DNA of 7,805 nucleotides from Cloacimonetes bacterium SCGC AAA252-N17 (GCA_000404785.1 ASNI01000091.1:1-7805); one strand, 5' to 3'; positions 1 through 6,322 are shown, counted from the stretch's first letter. Numbers and translations: made by a program. Notes: a model not told the origin generated them from the letters alone.

Positions 1-54
1 TGGCTAACTCCTAAAGAGGTATTTAATAATTTAATTGTTGCAATAAAAACTTGA
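1..54 (+). CDS. IS30-family transposase, last 17 codons (partial)
   Basis: Reading from base 1 in frame gives WLTPKEVFNNLIVAIKT and a TGA stop at 52-54. This matches the last residues of the transposase encoded on the minus strand at 7596-7805, whose longer visible part is clearly IS30-like. The segment follows the conserved catalytic (DDE) domain and holds no catalytic residue. The gene is cut by the window edge, so whether this copy is intact cannot be judged. The stop lies only about 7 bases from the IS tip, the usual tight packing of a transposase end against the terminal repeat. Confidence 0.9.
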   Translation, partial: WLTPKEVFNNLIVAIKT

Positions 55-61
55 ACCTACC
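1..61 (+). mobile_element. IS30-family insertion sequence, copy A, right end only
   Basis: These bases are the exact reverse complement of 7589-7649, where the same element continues as a recognisable IS30 transposase. Identity between the copies stops after base 61 (left continues AAAC; the other copy, read in the same orientation, continues TTAT), so the IS tip lies at or within a base or two of 61. Only the transposase 3' end and the terminal inverted repeat side are present; the rest lies beyond the window. No target-site duplication can be tested because the outer end is not visible. Confidence 0.9.
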
Positions 62-62
62 A

Positions 63-221
63 AACAATAAAAGTATGATTGATAAAACCAATTCTAATGA
101 TGGTTTTTTATTCAATATTAAAAATGAAAAAGAATATATACAATATTTTGAGAAAAACAATACAGAAAAAAATCTTCACTTAGAAATTGATGAGATTATT
201 AATCAAACCTTAAAATCATGA
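63..221 (+). pseudogene. 3' remnant of an unidentified AT-rich gene cut by IS30
   Basis: An open frame runs from the inner IS edge to a TGA at 219-221. It contains an ATG at 75 that would give a 48-residue peptide (start MIDKTNSNDGFLFNIKNEKE, end IINQTLKS). There is no ribosome binding site before this ATG, and codons 63-74 are also open, so the simplest reading is the C-terminal tail of a longer gene whose 5' part was separated by IS30. The peptide is charged, soluble and probably helical, without motifs I recognise; such tails occur at the ends of polysaccharide-locus enzymes, but I do not assign a function. Base composition is much more AT-rich than the radical SAM gene that follows and resembles the genes at 6323-7593. 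The alternative is an intact small ORF starting at 75. Confidence 0.5.
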
Positions 222-234
222 AAACAAATAATCG

Positions 235-240
235 TATAAT
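235..240 (+). promoter_or_regulatory. possible -10 box upstream of the radical SAM gene
   Basis: A perfect TATAAT lies 36 bases before the ATG at 277, a sensible position for a promoter of the 277-5529 gene set. No good -35 hexamer is seen 16-18 bases upstream, and the surrounding sequence is so AT-rich that TATAAT can occur by chance. It is the only promoter-like element between the gene remnant and the operon. Confidence 0.2.
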
Positions 241-276
241 AATATATAGGATTAACAAAGCAAATAATATGTAATT

Positions 277-1359
277 ATGAAAAGCATAAAACTTCTCCTG
301 AAACTCATTTTTCTCCGCCTTTCACGGCAACTCTATCAGAAGATCATGCTGCCCGTAAATTACACGGTGAGCGTGACCTATCGCTGCAATTCCCGCTGTA
401 AAACCTGTAATATCTACAAGATCAAAAGTGAAGAACTTACTGTTGACGAATATGATAAAATATTCCGCACTATTGGTAAAAGTGCATACTGGATAACCAT
501 CAGCGGGGGGGAACCATTCCTGAGAAGAGACCTCGAAGAGATCATCAAAGTTATTTATAAAAGATGCAAACCGAGTATCATCAATATCCCGACGAATGGA
601 CTGCTCTTCAAGGAAATTCCGCAGCGAGTGAAAGCAATTGCACAAAGCTGCCCCAAAAGCAATATCGTGATCAATCTCTCAATTGATGATCTTGAATCAA
701 GAGATGATGAAATTCGCGGAATTCCCGGTGCTTATGAAAAAGCGATCAAAACTTTTGAAGGTTTGAAAAAAATTGATCTTTGCAATGTGAATGTCGGAAT
801 TCATACAGTTATATCTAAGTTCAATGTTGACCGTTTCCACGAAATTGCTGCAGGACTTATGGACTTACATCCGGATTCCTACATTACAGAAATTGCAGAA
901 AAACGGGTCGAACTTGGCACGATGGATGAAGATATCACACCTCGCGTGATGGACTACTCTCAAGCAATCGACTTCCTTCTTCATAAGATCAGAAACACTC
1001 CTTTCAAAGGCATGAACAAGATCACCCAAACCTTCCGCATAGAATACTACAAAATGGTAAAGAAAATCCTCAAAGAACAGCGTCGTGTACTTCCCTGTTA
1101 TGCAGGAATTCTCTCCGCACAGCTCGTTCCAAATGGTGATGTCTGGCCCTGCTGTATCAAGGCATTTGTTGTAGGAAATGTAAAAGACTACGGCTATAAT
1201 TTCAAAAAACTCTGGAAAAAGAGTGCACTTCTGAAAAAAGAACGCAACGCAATCCGAGAGGAAAAATGCTACTGCCCAATGGCAAATGCATCATACACAA
1301 ATATGCTTATGAGTAATCGTATATTATTCAAAGCAGTACTAAGGTTATTGAAAAAATGA
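277..1359 (+). CDS. radical SAM protein with Twitch/SPASM-like C-terminal cluster domain
   Basis: This 360-residue protein belongs to the radical SAM superfamily: CNSRCKTC (C37, C41, C44) is the CxxxCxxC motif holding the SAM-cleaving [4Fe-4S] cluster, and SGGEP (76-80) is the SAM-binding motif after strand 2. The C-terminus has C274-x12-G-x4-C292 (then C293), followed by C331 and C333. This fits the first half of a SPASM motif, but the CX2CX5CX3C second half is missing, so a Twitch-type domain with one auxiliary cluster is more likely. Such proteins modify peptides, sugars or lipids; the substrate cannot be read here and no precursor peptide is evident. Residues 1-22 are basic and hydrophobic, perhaps a membrane-surface helix. 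No Shine-Dalgarno precedes ATG 277; M24, just before the barrel, is an alternative start. The stop overlaps the next gene (ATGA), implying translational coupling. Family call is firm, role unknown. Confidence 0.88.
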   Translation: MKSIKLLLKLIFLRLSRQLYQKIMLPVNYTVSVTYRCNSRCKTCNIYKIKSEELTVDEYDKIFRTIGKSAYWITISGGEPFLRRDLEEIIKVIYKRCKPSIINIPTNGLLFKEIPQRVKAIAQSCPKSNIVINLSIDDLESRDDEIRGIPGAYEKAIKTFEGLKKIDLCNVNVGIHTVISKFNVDRFHEIAAGLMDLHPDSYITEIAEKRVELGTMDEDITPRVMDYSQAIDFLLHKIRNTPFKGMNKITQTFRIEYYKMVKKILKEQRRVLPCYAGILSAQLVPNGDVWPCCIKAFVVGNVKDYGYNFKKLWKKSALLKKERNAIREEKCYCPMANASYTNMLMSNRILFKAVLRLLKK

Positions 1360-2729
1360 CAAAGAAACATATAACGATTCAAACAAATTATTCTATCAAA
1401 GACAGCAACTATATATACACAGATTTCTATGAGAAATCGCAGGAAAAAGTAGCACTCATTCTCAACTCCTACGAGAAAAGCGATAAAGCAGAAAAAGCAA
1501 TTGGCGTTCTCTTGAATGTGTTTAAGGAGAATTTTTACGAAAATTCCTATGACGTAAAGACACGGCTACAAAATACGATTCGGGAAATGAACTGGCATCT
1601 CACTGCCTTTTTCAATCGGGAAAAGTGTAAATTTGAAATGTCAGCAGTTATCTGTGTTATTAAAAACGGTATCGCATATTTTGTGCAAACCGGTCGTCTG
1701 ATAATCTATGCTTATAATGACAAACTCGCACCAATTGGACTGGATATTCATAAACATTTCGAAGAATCATTTCACGTTCCAATACTCGGCATAAAAGAGG
1801 AGGAACTTCAGATAAAAGTATTCACCCTCGATCTAAAACACGATACGGAAATCTTCATACTTCCCTTCCTCTCTGCAAAAGAACTCGACACTTCAATAGA
1901 AAGCAAAAAGGAATTTCTTCAAGAATTTAACAAGCTTTTTTCGGAAGATACTGCACCTCTGTTGCACATCACAGCTTCCGAGATGCACTCACACTACAGA
2001 CCACGCAGAAAATTCCGTATCAATTCAAAAACTACCGGGCGGATAATGCTCATTGTCATAATCGTTGCAACTGCTTACGTCATCTTCGGCCGGAAGTGGG
2101 GTCAAGGTCTTCTTAGCAGCGGCAAGGAAGTCATCAGTGAAAAGAAGAAAACACTTATTGATTATAAATCACTTTTTCAGAATCTTCCTCATCCCGATTT
2201 CGAGGTGCAGGACTGGCAATGGATCAGTCCTGTTGAAATTACCATGCCCCCTTTCTTTGATGTAGAAAATCTTTATATTATCACAAACAATGAACTTACC
2301 TGCATAAAGAAAAACACCTCCCAGTTGAAATGGAAAGCAAAATTCGAAGGGGAAATAAAAAATATTGAATCCCTTCGTGACGAGAAACTTCTCATTATTG
2401 ATGGGCGTGGAAATCACTATATGCTGGATAAAGCACACGGAAAAATAGATTGGCAAAAAGCCAAACCGGCAACTCATGAAAAGTATAATAAACAGTCACC
2501 ACAAGTGATAGTTATTGATTACATCCGAGACGGACGACTCGAGCAGAATTATTATATATTATCACACAAGAATTTATTGAAGCTCATTCTTGCTGGAAAG
2601 GGTGATGTGGTTGCTGAAGAAGAATTTGATAATAAAATCGATTATATCTCTGATTATGATTACGTGGAAAAATGTTTCTATGGGTGTATAGATATGAAAA
2701 TCATAAAAGTTGACCTCATAATTCCATAG
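1356..2729 (+). CDS. membrane protein: degenerate PP2C-like domain, one TM helix, PQQ-propeller-like outer domain
   Basis: I recognise no named family for this 457-residue protein. Residues about 15-205 have the feel of a PP2C-type phosphatase core: a run near 96-128 (SAVICVIKNGIAYFVQTGRL, then LAPIG) looks like the central PP2C strands, but the position of the usual GDSR reads QTGR and no metal-binding DG/GD motifs are visible, so catalysis is doubtful. PRRKFR (216-221) precedes a hydrophobic segment at about 229-245 (LIVIIVATAYVIFG), giving an N-in, C-out topology. Residues about 300-370 contain two PQQ/YVTN-like blades (LYIITNNELTCIKKNTSQLKW; LLIIDGRGNHYMLDKAHGKI, DW). A transmembrane sensor or scaffold is plausible: an outer propeller linked to an inner pseudophosphatase. 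The start ATG overlaps the radical SAM stop by four bases, and citDE begins 56 bases downstream. Coding status is firm; the domain reading is moderate. Confidence 0.7.
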   Translation: MTKKHITIQTNYSIKDSNYIYTDFYEKSQEKVALILNSYEKSDKAEKAIGVLLNVFKENFYENSYDVKTRLQNTIREMNWHLTAFFNREKCKFEMSAVICVIKNGIAYFVQTGRLIIYAYNDKLAPIGLDIHKHFEESFHVPILGIKEEELQIKVFTLDLKHDTEIFILPFLSAKELDTSIESKKEFLQEFNKLFSEDTAPLLHITASEMHSHYRPRRKFRINSKTTGRIMLIVIIVATAYVIFGRKWGQGLLSSGKEVISEKKKTLIDYKSLFQNLPHPDFEVQDWQWISPVEITMPPFFDVENLYIITNNELTCIKKNTSQLKWKAKFEGEIKNIESLRDEKLLIIDGRGNHYMLDKAHGKIDWQKAKPATHEKYNKQSPQVIVIDYIRDGRLEQNYYILSHKNLLKLILAGKGDVVAEEEFDNKIDYISDYDYVEKCFYGCIDMKIIKVDLIIP

Positions 2730-2776
2730 GATGCTTCATAACCAATTCATAAATATAAATAATTTCACAATAAATA

Positions 2777-2780
2777 GGAG
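2777..2780 (+). promoter_or_regulatory. ribosome binding site of citDE
   Basis: GGAG (within TAGGAG) lies five bases before the ATG at 2786 and fixes the start of the fused citrate lyase gene at the CitD amino terminus. The preceding 2730-2776 stretch shows no terminator hairpin, so read-through from the upstream gene is possible. Confidence 0.7.
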
Positions 2781-2785
2781 ATAGT

Positions 2786-3967
2786 ATGGCAAAAATTGCA
2801 TCGGCTGGAAACTATGGAACAAAAATCCGCTCCGATTGCATGGTAACGATAGAACTCACAGACATCGGCGGAATACAGATAGGACTCATCAGCAAAGTGA
2901 AAAATTATTTCGGAGACCACATTATTTCTCTGGCACAAAAAGAACTGGCATTTTTCGATATTGAAAACGCCAAAGTGAAGATTGAAGATCAGGGCGCGCT
3001 CGATTTTGTCATTACTGCACGCATCGAAGCAGCACTAAAGAAAGCAGATAATACCATTAGTAAATCATACTTGCCGAAAATGAAAGAGCATTGCAAGTAT
3101 AAAACTGCAAAAGACCGGTTAAGACGTTCCCGGCTCTATCTGCCGGGAGATTCACCAAAGCTGATGCTGAATGCCGGCTTGCATAAGGCTGACGCAATAA
3201 TCCTCGATCTGGAAGATTCGGTCCATCCTGATGTAAAGGATTCCGCTCGAATACTGGTACGAAATGCACTCAGGACAATAGATTTCAAGAATTCGGAAAG
3301 GATGGTTCGTATCAATCAGCTCCCTTTGGGTTTCGAAGATATCAAAGAAATTATTAATGAGAATATTCACGTTGTGCTCATCCCGAAATGTGAATCCAAA
3401 CAACAAGTTACAGATATTGATACATATATAAAGAAGCTCAAAAAAGATAAATCTCTTGTTTTTCTTATGCCGATAATCGAGTCAGCAAAAGGAGTCATGA
3501 ATGCTTATGAAATTGCAACTGCCTGCGATAATGTTGTTGCGCTTGCACTTGGTCTTGAAGATTATACTGCTGACCTTGGGATCAAACGATCAAAATCTGA
3601 AGAAGAATGTTATTTTGCTAAAAGTATGGTAGTTAATGCTGCAAAAGCTGCAGGTGTACAGGCAATTGATACTGTGTTCTCAGATGTTGGTGATATGGAT
3701 GGCTTGTATGAAAATGTGAAACAGGCAAAAGCAATGGGATTTGATGGTAAAGGGTGTATTCATCCTCGCCAGATCAAGGTCGTGCATGAAGCGTTTTTGC
3801 CCACAAAAGAAGAATTAGTTAAAGCGCAGCAGATAGTTGATGCGTATAAAGCTGCCAAAAAGGAAGGCAAGGGTGTCGTTTCTCTTGGAAGTAAGATGAT
3901 CGATCCACCTGTAGTCAAACAAGCCCAGCATATCCTGGAAATGGCAAAGGTCGGAGGTATGATATAA
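2786..3967 (+). CDS. citDE: citrate lyase gamma (acyl carrier) - beta (lyase) fusion protein, CitD-CitE
   Basis: One 393-residue frame carries two subunits that are normally separate. Residues 1-95 are CitD, the acyl carrier: the start IASAGNYGTKIRSDCMVTIE aligns with the AGTLESxDVM region of enterobacterial CitD, placing the prosthetic-group serine at S16, and EDQGALDFVITARIEAAL (67-84) matches the conserved DDKGALxxxLRARxEA segment. After a short basic linker (about 96-112), residues 113-393 are CitE, the lyase: RRSRLYLPGDSPKLM (113-127), DAIILDLEDSV (136-146), MVRIN with R175, IIESAKG with E232, LGLEDY (256-261), CIHPRQ (324-329) and VVSLGSKMIDPPV (364-376). CitE cleaves citryl-carrier to acetyl-carrier plus oxaloacetate. 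Combined length equals CitD plus CitE with nothing lost. The stop TAA overlaps the citF ATG by one base. Malyl- or citramalyl-type substrates cannot be excluded from sequence alone. Confidence 0.93.
   Translation: MAKIASAGNYGTKIRSDCMVTIELTDIGGIQIGLISKVKNYFGDHIISLAQKELAFFDIENAKVKIEDQGALDFVITARIEAALKKADNTISKSYLPKMKEHCKYKTAKDRLRRSRLYLPGDSPKLMLNAGLHKADAIILDLEDSVHPDVKDSARILVRNALRTIDFKNSERMVRINQLPLGFEDIKEIINENIHVVLIPKCESKQQVTDIDTYIKKLKKDKSLVFLMPIIESAKGVMNAYEIATACDNVVALALGLEDYTADLGIKRSKSEEECYFAKSMVVNAAKAAGVQAIDTVFSDVGDMDGLYENVKQAKAMGFDGKGCIHPRQIKVVHEAFLPTKEELVKAQQIVDAYKAAKKEGKGVVSLGSKMIDPPVVKQAQHILEMAKVGGMI
3953..3957 (+). promoter_or_regulatory. ribosome binding site of citF inside the end of citDE
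   Basis: GGAGG lies within the last codons of citDE, nine bases before the citF ATG at 3967. With the TAATG overlap it indicates translational coupling and near-equal output of CitDE and CitF, as expected for subunits of one complex. Confidence 0.75.
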
Positions 3968-5529
3968 TGAAAAAAGCAGATAAATTTGTGAAAAATGCAG
4001 CAGGACGTCTTGTACCTACTATCGTGAACGGAAAGCCAGTCATACCTTTCCAGGGAGTCAATAAATACAGGCCTACACACAGAGGAGCAGCGCCGCGAGT
4101 GCCGACATGTATAGATTATCCAAAAGATTGTAATAAAATTGTCGATTCTTTAAAAGAAGCGCTGATAAAATCCGGACTGAAAGATGGAATGACAATCTCG
4201 ACACATCATCATTACCGCAATGGAGATTATGTTGCAAACTGGATTTTTGATATTGCTGCAGAACTCGGCGTAAAAGATCTAATATGGGCTCCAAGTGCGG
4301 CATTCCCATGTCATGCTCCGATCATTAAGCATCTTGAATCTGGCGTAGTACATCACATTGAAGGAAGTTTGAACGGTCCGCTGGGAGATTTTTGTAGCCA
4401 CGGTAAAATGAAGGGACTTGGATACCTGAGAAGTCACGGCGGCAGATACAGGGCTGTGGCAGACGGAGAACTTCATATTGATATTGCAGTGATAGCTGCA
4501 TCTGCTGCAGATATGATGGGAAATGCAAACGGCGTTTTGGGAAAACATCCTTTTGGTCCCATATCTTTTTCAAAAGTTGATTCAAAAAATGCAGATAGGA
4601 CTTTAGTTGTTACTGATACTTTGATCGATTTTCCTTGTTATCCCTGGGATATAATGGGTAATGATGTGGATTTTGTTGTTGTTGTGGACGAAATTGGCGA
4701 TCCGGAACAGATAGTATCCGGCACGACAAGGATAACTAAGAGCCCCGATAGGCTGCTTATTGCTGAATATGCTGCCAAATTTGTTGATGCTGCCGGGATC
4801 TTAAAAGATGGCATGAATTTTCAGGCGGGGGCAGGCGGGACTTCACTCGCATTTGTCGATTTTATCAACAAAATGATGATTGAGAAAGGCATCAAGGCGC
4901 GAAGTTTGATCGGGGGAAGCACAAAATATCTTGTGGATATGATGAATAACGGTCGTACCGACTATATATTTGACGGACAGACCTTCGGCTTGGAAGCAAT
5001 CTCTTCACTGAGAGATAATCCAAAACATATTCCACTCGACATATTTGATATTTACGATTTCCACGCAAAAGGCAACCTGGTGCAAATGATGGATGTGATA
5101 GTACTTGGCAGTACAGAAGTAGATGTGAATTTCAATGCAAACTGCGTTACACATAGTGATGGGCGCATGCTGCACGGAATCGGTGGTTTCCAGAACTGCA
5201 TGATGGCAAAATGTACTATGATCGCTGTTCCTACTTTTAGAGATAGAATTCCTGTGATAAAAGATGAGGTCACCACACTTGTTGCTCCCGGTGAACTTGT
5301 TGATGTAATTGTGACAGAGCGTGGAATTGCTATCAATCCATTGAGAGCAGACCTCATTGAAGCGACCAGGAATTCAGGACTTCCGATTCGGGATATCAGA
5401 GATATAAAAAATGAGATTGATGACTTATGCGGTGTTCCAGCGAAGCCGAAACTTTCCGATGAAGCAGTAGCGGTCGTCGAATGGGTGGATGGCACAATCC
5501 TTGATACAATAAGAAAAGTTGAGGAATAA
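3967..5529 (+). CDS. citF: citrate lyase alpha subunit (citrate:acetyl-ACP transferase), CitF
   Basis: The 520-residue protein is close in length to enterobacterial CitF (about 510) and aligns along its whole length with that family. It exchanges the acetyl group on the acyl carrier for citrate, releasing acetate and forming citryl-carrier for CitE. Landmarks: THHHYRNGD (79-87, the family's FHHHxRxGD), PCHAPIIKHL (114-123), SHGGR (156-160), GELHID (167-172), GNANG (185-189), STEVDVNFN (382-390), THSDG (395-399) and TERGIAINP (450-458). The segment GGFQNCM (406-412) differs from the GGHCDTA I recall for E. coli, a possible lineage variant. It is cytoplasmic and would assemble with CitDE encoded immediately upstream. 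It is the last gene of the set, followed 24 bases later by a strong terminator. The family call is secure; citramalate lyase activity is the main alternative. Confidence 0.95.
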   Translation: MKKADKFVKNAAGRLVPTIVNGKPVIPFQGVNKYRPTHRGAAPRVPTCIDYPKDCNKIVDSLKEALIKSGLKDGMTISTHHHYRNGDYVANWIFDIAAELGVKDLIWAPSAAFPCHAPIIKHLESGVVHHIEGSLNGPLGDFCSHGKMKGLGYLRSHGGRYRAVADGELHIDIAVIAASAADMMGNANGVLGKHPFGPISFSKVDSKNADRTLVVTDTLIDFPCYPWDIMGNDVDFVVVVDEIGDPEQIVSGTTRITKSPDRLLIAEYAAKFVDAAGILKDGMNFQAGAGGTSLAFVDFINKMMIEKGIKARSLIGGSTKYLVDMMNNGRTDYIFDGQTFGLEAISSLRDNPKHIPLDIFDIYDFHAKGNLVQMMDVIVLGSTEVDVNFNANCVTHSDGRMLHGIGGFQNCMMAKCTMIAVPTFRDRIPVIKDEVTTLVAPGELVDVIVTERGIAINPLRADLIEATRNSGLPIRDIRDIKNEIDDLCGVPAKPKLSDEAVAVVEWVDGTILDTIRKVEE

Positions 5530-5553
5530 TACTCGTTGAATATATAACAACCG

Positions 5554-5583
5554 AAGGCGAGAATGCGCATTCTCGCCTTTTTT
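5554..5583 (+). terminator. rho-independent terminator after citF
   Basis: A perfect 26-base palindrome with arms AAGGCGAGAATGC (5554-5566) and its exact complement (5567-5579) runs into six T residues (5578-5583). In RNA the central bases would open as a tetraloop, leaving an 11-pair GC-rich stem plus U tail. The - strand lacks a T run on its exit side, so the element acts mainly on + strand transcription and marks the end of the citrate lyase gene set. Confidence 0.92.
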
Positions 5584-5608
5584 ATTTCGTCTTAATTCGA
5601 AGTGTCAT

Positions 5609-5770
5609 GGACCACTCAAGGACATAACTACTACAGTCAGGGAGTGGTCCCCGACTGCACAATTATTTTTGGAGTGCATCGCGCGCCTGATGCTGTTTCC
5701 CTCTAATTATGAGCCGACAGACTCGGCAACTACAAGTGATAGAAGCGTGTCATTCGCTCGGAAGAGGGAA
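5609..5770. other. inverted-repeat-rich, GC-richer non-coding segment; candidate structured RNA
   Basis: No plausible gene is seen, but pairing potential is dense. GGACCACTC (5609-5617) pairs with GAGTGGTCC (5642-5650). A competing hairpin pairs CAGTC-A-GGG (5634-5642) with CCCCGACTG (5649-5657), with one A/C mismatch. GCATC/GATGC (5676-5680 / 5689-5693) closes an 8-base loop. TTCCCTCT/AGAGGGAA (5697-5704 / 5763-5770) closes a domain holding GCCGA/TCGGC (5713-5717 / 5723-5727) and AGCG/CGCT (5744-5747 / 5755-5758). The segment is visibly richer in G+C than the sequence after it. The strand of any transcript is unknown, because it sits past the citF terminator with no clear promoter of its own. 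It may instead be decayed repeat sequence. Confidence 0.35.
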
Positions 5771-5879
5771 TCCAGTTTTTTTCTTTTAAGCTTATATTTT
5801 CGTCTGATGTTACTATAATTTTAATCCATTCTGGATTGCCGCTCCTACTTTCGTAAGGATACGCATTCGCGAGAATAAC
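5749..5879. repeat. REP/BIME-like inverted pair of palindromic units
   Basis: Unit 1 (5749-5775) starts GTCATTC and ends GGGAATCCAG; its core reads ATTCGC-N8-GGGAAT, one base away from the widespread ATTCCC-N8-GGGAAT palindrome (dRS3-like). Unit 2 (5831-5879) is in reverse orientation: it starts CTGGATTGCC (9 of 10 complementary to the end of unit 1), contains the hairpin TCCTAC-TTTC-GTAAGGA (5843-5859) and ends GAATAAC (6 of 7 complementary to GTCATTC). The 55 bases between are AT-rich. Together they form an imperfect inverted element like a bacterial interspersed mosaic element or a decayed MITE. No sequence in the window other than this pair repeats the units. Confidence 0.45.
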
Positions 5880-6322
5880 ACTCGTGTTTTAATGAAGGTT
5901 CAATAAACAATTTTAAAATTCACTTTCTTTGATAAGTTTTCAGAAATATTGCGCATACAAGCAGGAGCTTAGAAGTGAGAGGACTGAGTAATAATTTTAA
6001 ATAATAGCATTTCATTATCAACAAAAACAATAAAACATCTGAGATAACCTAAGAAAGATAAATTATTATAATAAAATTCTTTGTCCGTTTGTCTATAAAT
6101 GTTTTTTTTTGAATTGATTGGATTATGAATCGCTTAGACAATATTTTCTTGACAGCTTTACAAGCTAAAATTATTCGTACAATATATTATATGACATATG
6201 TATATGGTATAAAGAAAATATTATTCATTAATCATATTTTTTAAAGATTTTTAAGTAGATTTAGAAAATAAACCTTAAGATTGGGAAGCATATAAATATA
6301 ATGGCAAAACAACGGAGAAATA
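5880..6322. other. AT-rich non-coding stretch upstream of the GDPD-like gene
   Basis: I see no coding region on either strand and no RNA gene. Small items only: a short AACAC-TC-GTGTT hairpin (around 5878-5889), a TTGTCTA/TAGACAA inverted repeat (6089-6095 / 6135-6141), a nine-T run near 6102-6110, a consensus TTGACA at 6149-6154 without a convincing -10 at 16-18 bases, and an extended -10-like TGGTATAAA (6205-6213) without a -35. CATAT-GT-ATATG (6196-6207) overlaps the latter. One of these presumably contains the promoter of the 6323 gene, but the sequence does not single one out. Confidence 0.35.
6314..6317 (+). promoter_or_regulatory. ribosome binding site selecting a GTG start
   Basis: GGAG stands five bases before the GTG at 6323. 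An in-frame TAA at 6299-6301 rules out any start further upstream, and no in-frame ATG or TTG lies between, so this site decides the GTG start of the GDPD-like gene. Confidence 0.7.

Noticed and set aside
2065..2477. Small frames within the membrane protein gene on both strands
   Set aside because: They are nested in a longer coupled gene and show no start signal or recognisable protein features.
4279..4585. Overlapping - strand open frames inside citF
   Set aside because: Two frames cover the same bases with cysteine-rich, motif-free peptides opposite a conserved gene.
5052..5570. 172-codon open frame on the - strand
   Set aside because: It lies antisense over the well-supported 3' part of citF, has serine/threonine-rich low-information sequence and no ribosome binding site; it is a shadow of citF codon bias.
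5609..5657. H-type pseudoknot from GGACCACTC/GAGTGGTCC and CAGTC/GACTG
   Set aside because: The topology fits, but only two bases would have to cross a nine-pair helix, which is sterically unlikely; the two pairings are better seen as alternatives.
6149..6154. TTGACA as -35 of a promoter for the 6323 gene
   Set aside because: The nearest decent -10 (TACAAT) is 23 bases away and the 17-base position reads TATTCG, so it is kept only as a remark in the gap description.
5584..6322. Retron or diversity-generating RNA, tRNA, CRISPR array
   Set aside because: No reverse transcriptase, no template/variable repeat pair, no cloverleaf spacing and no regularly spaced direct repeats are present.
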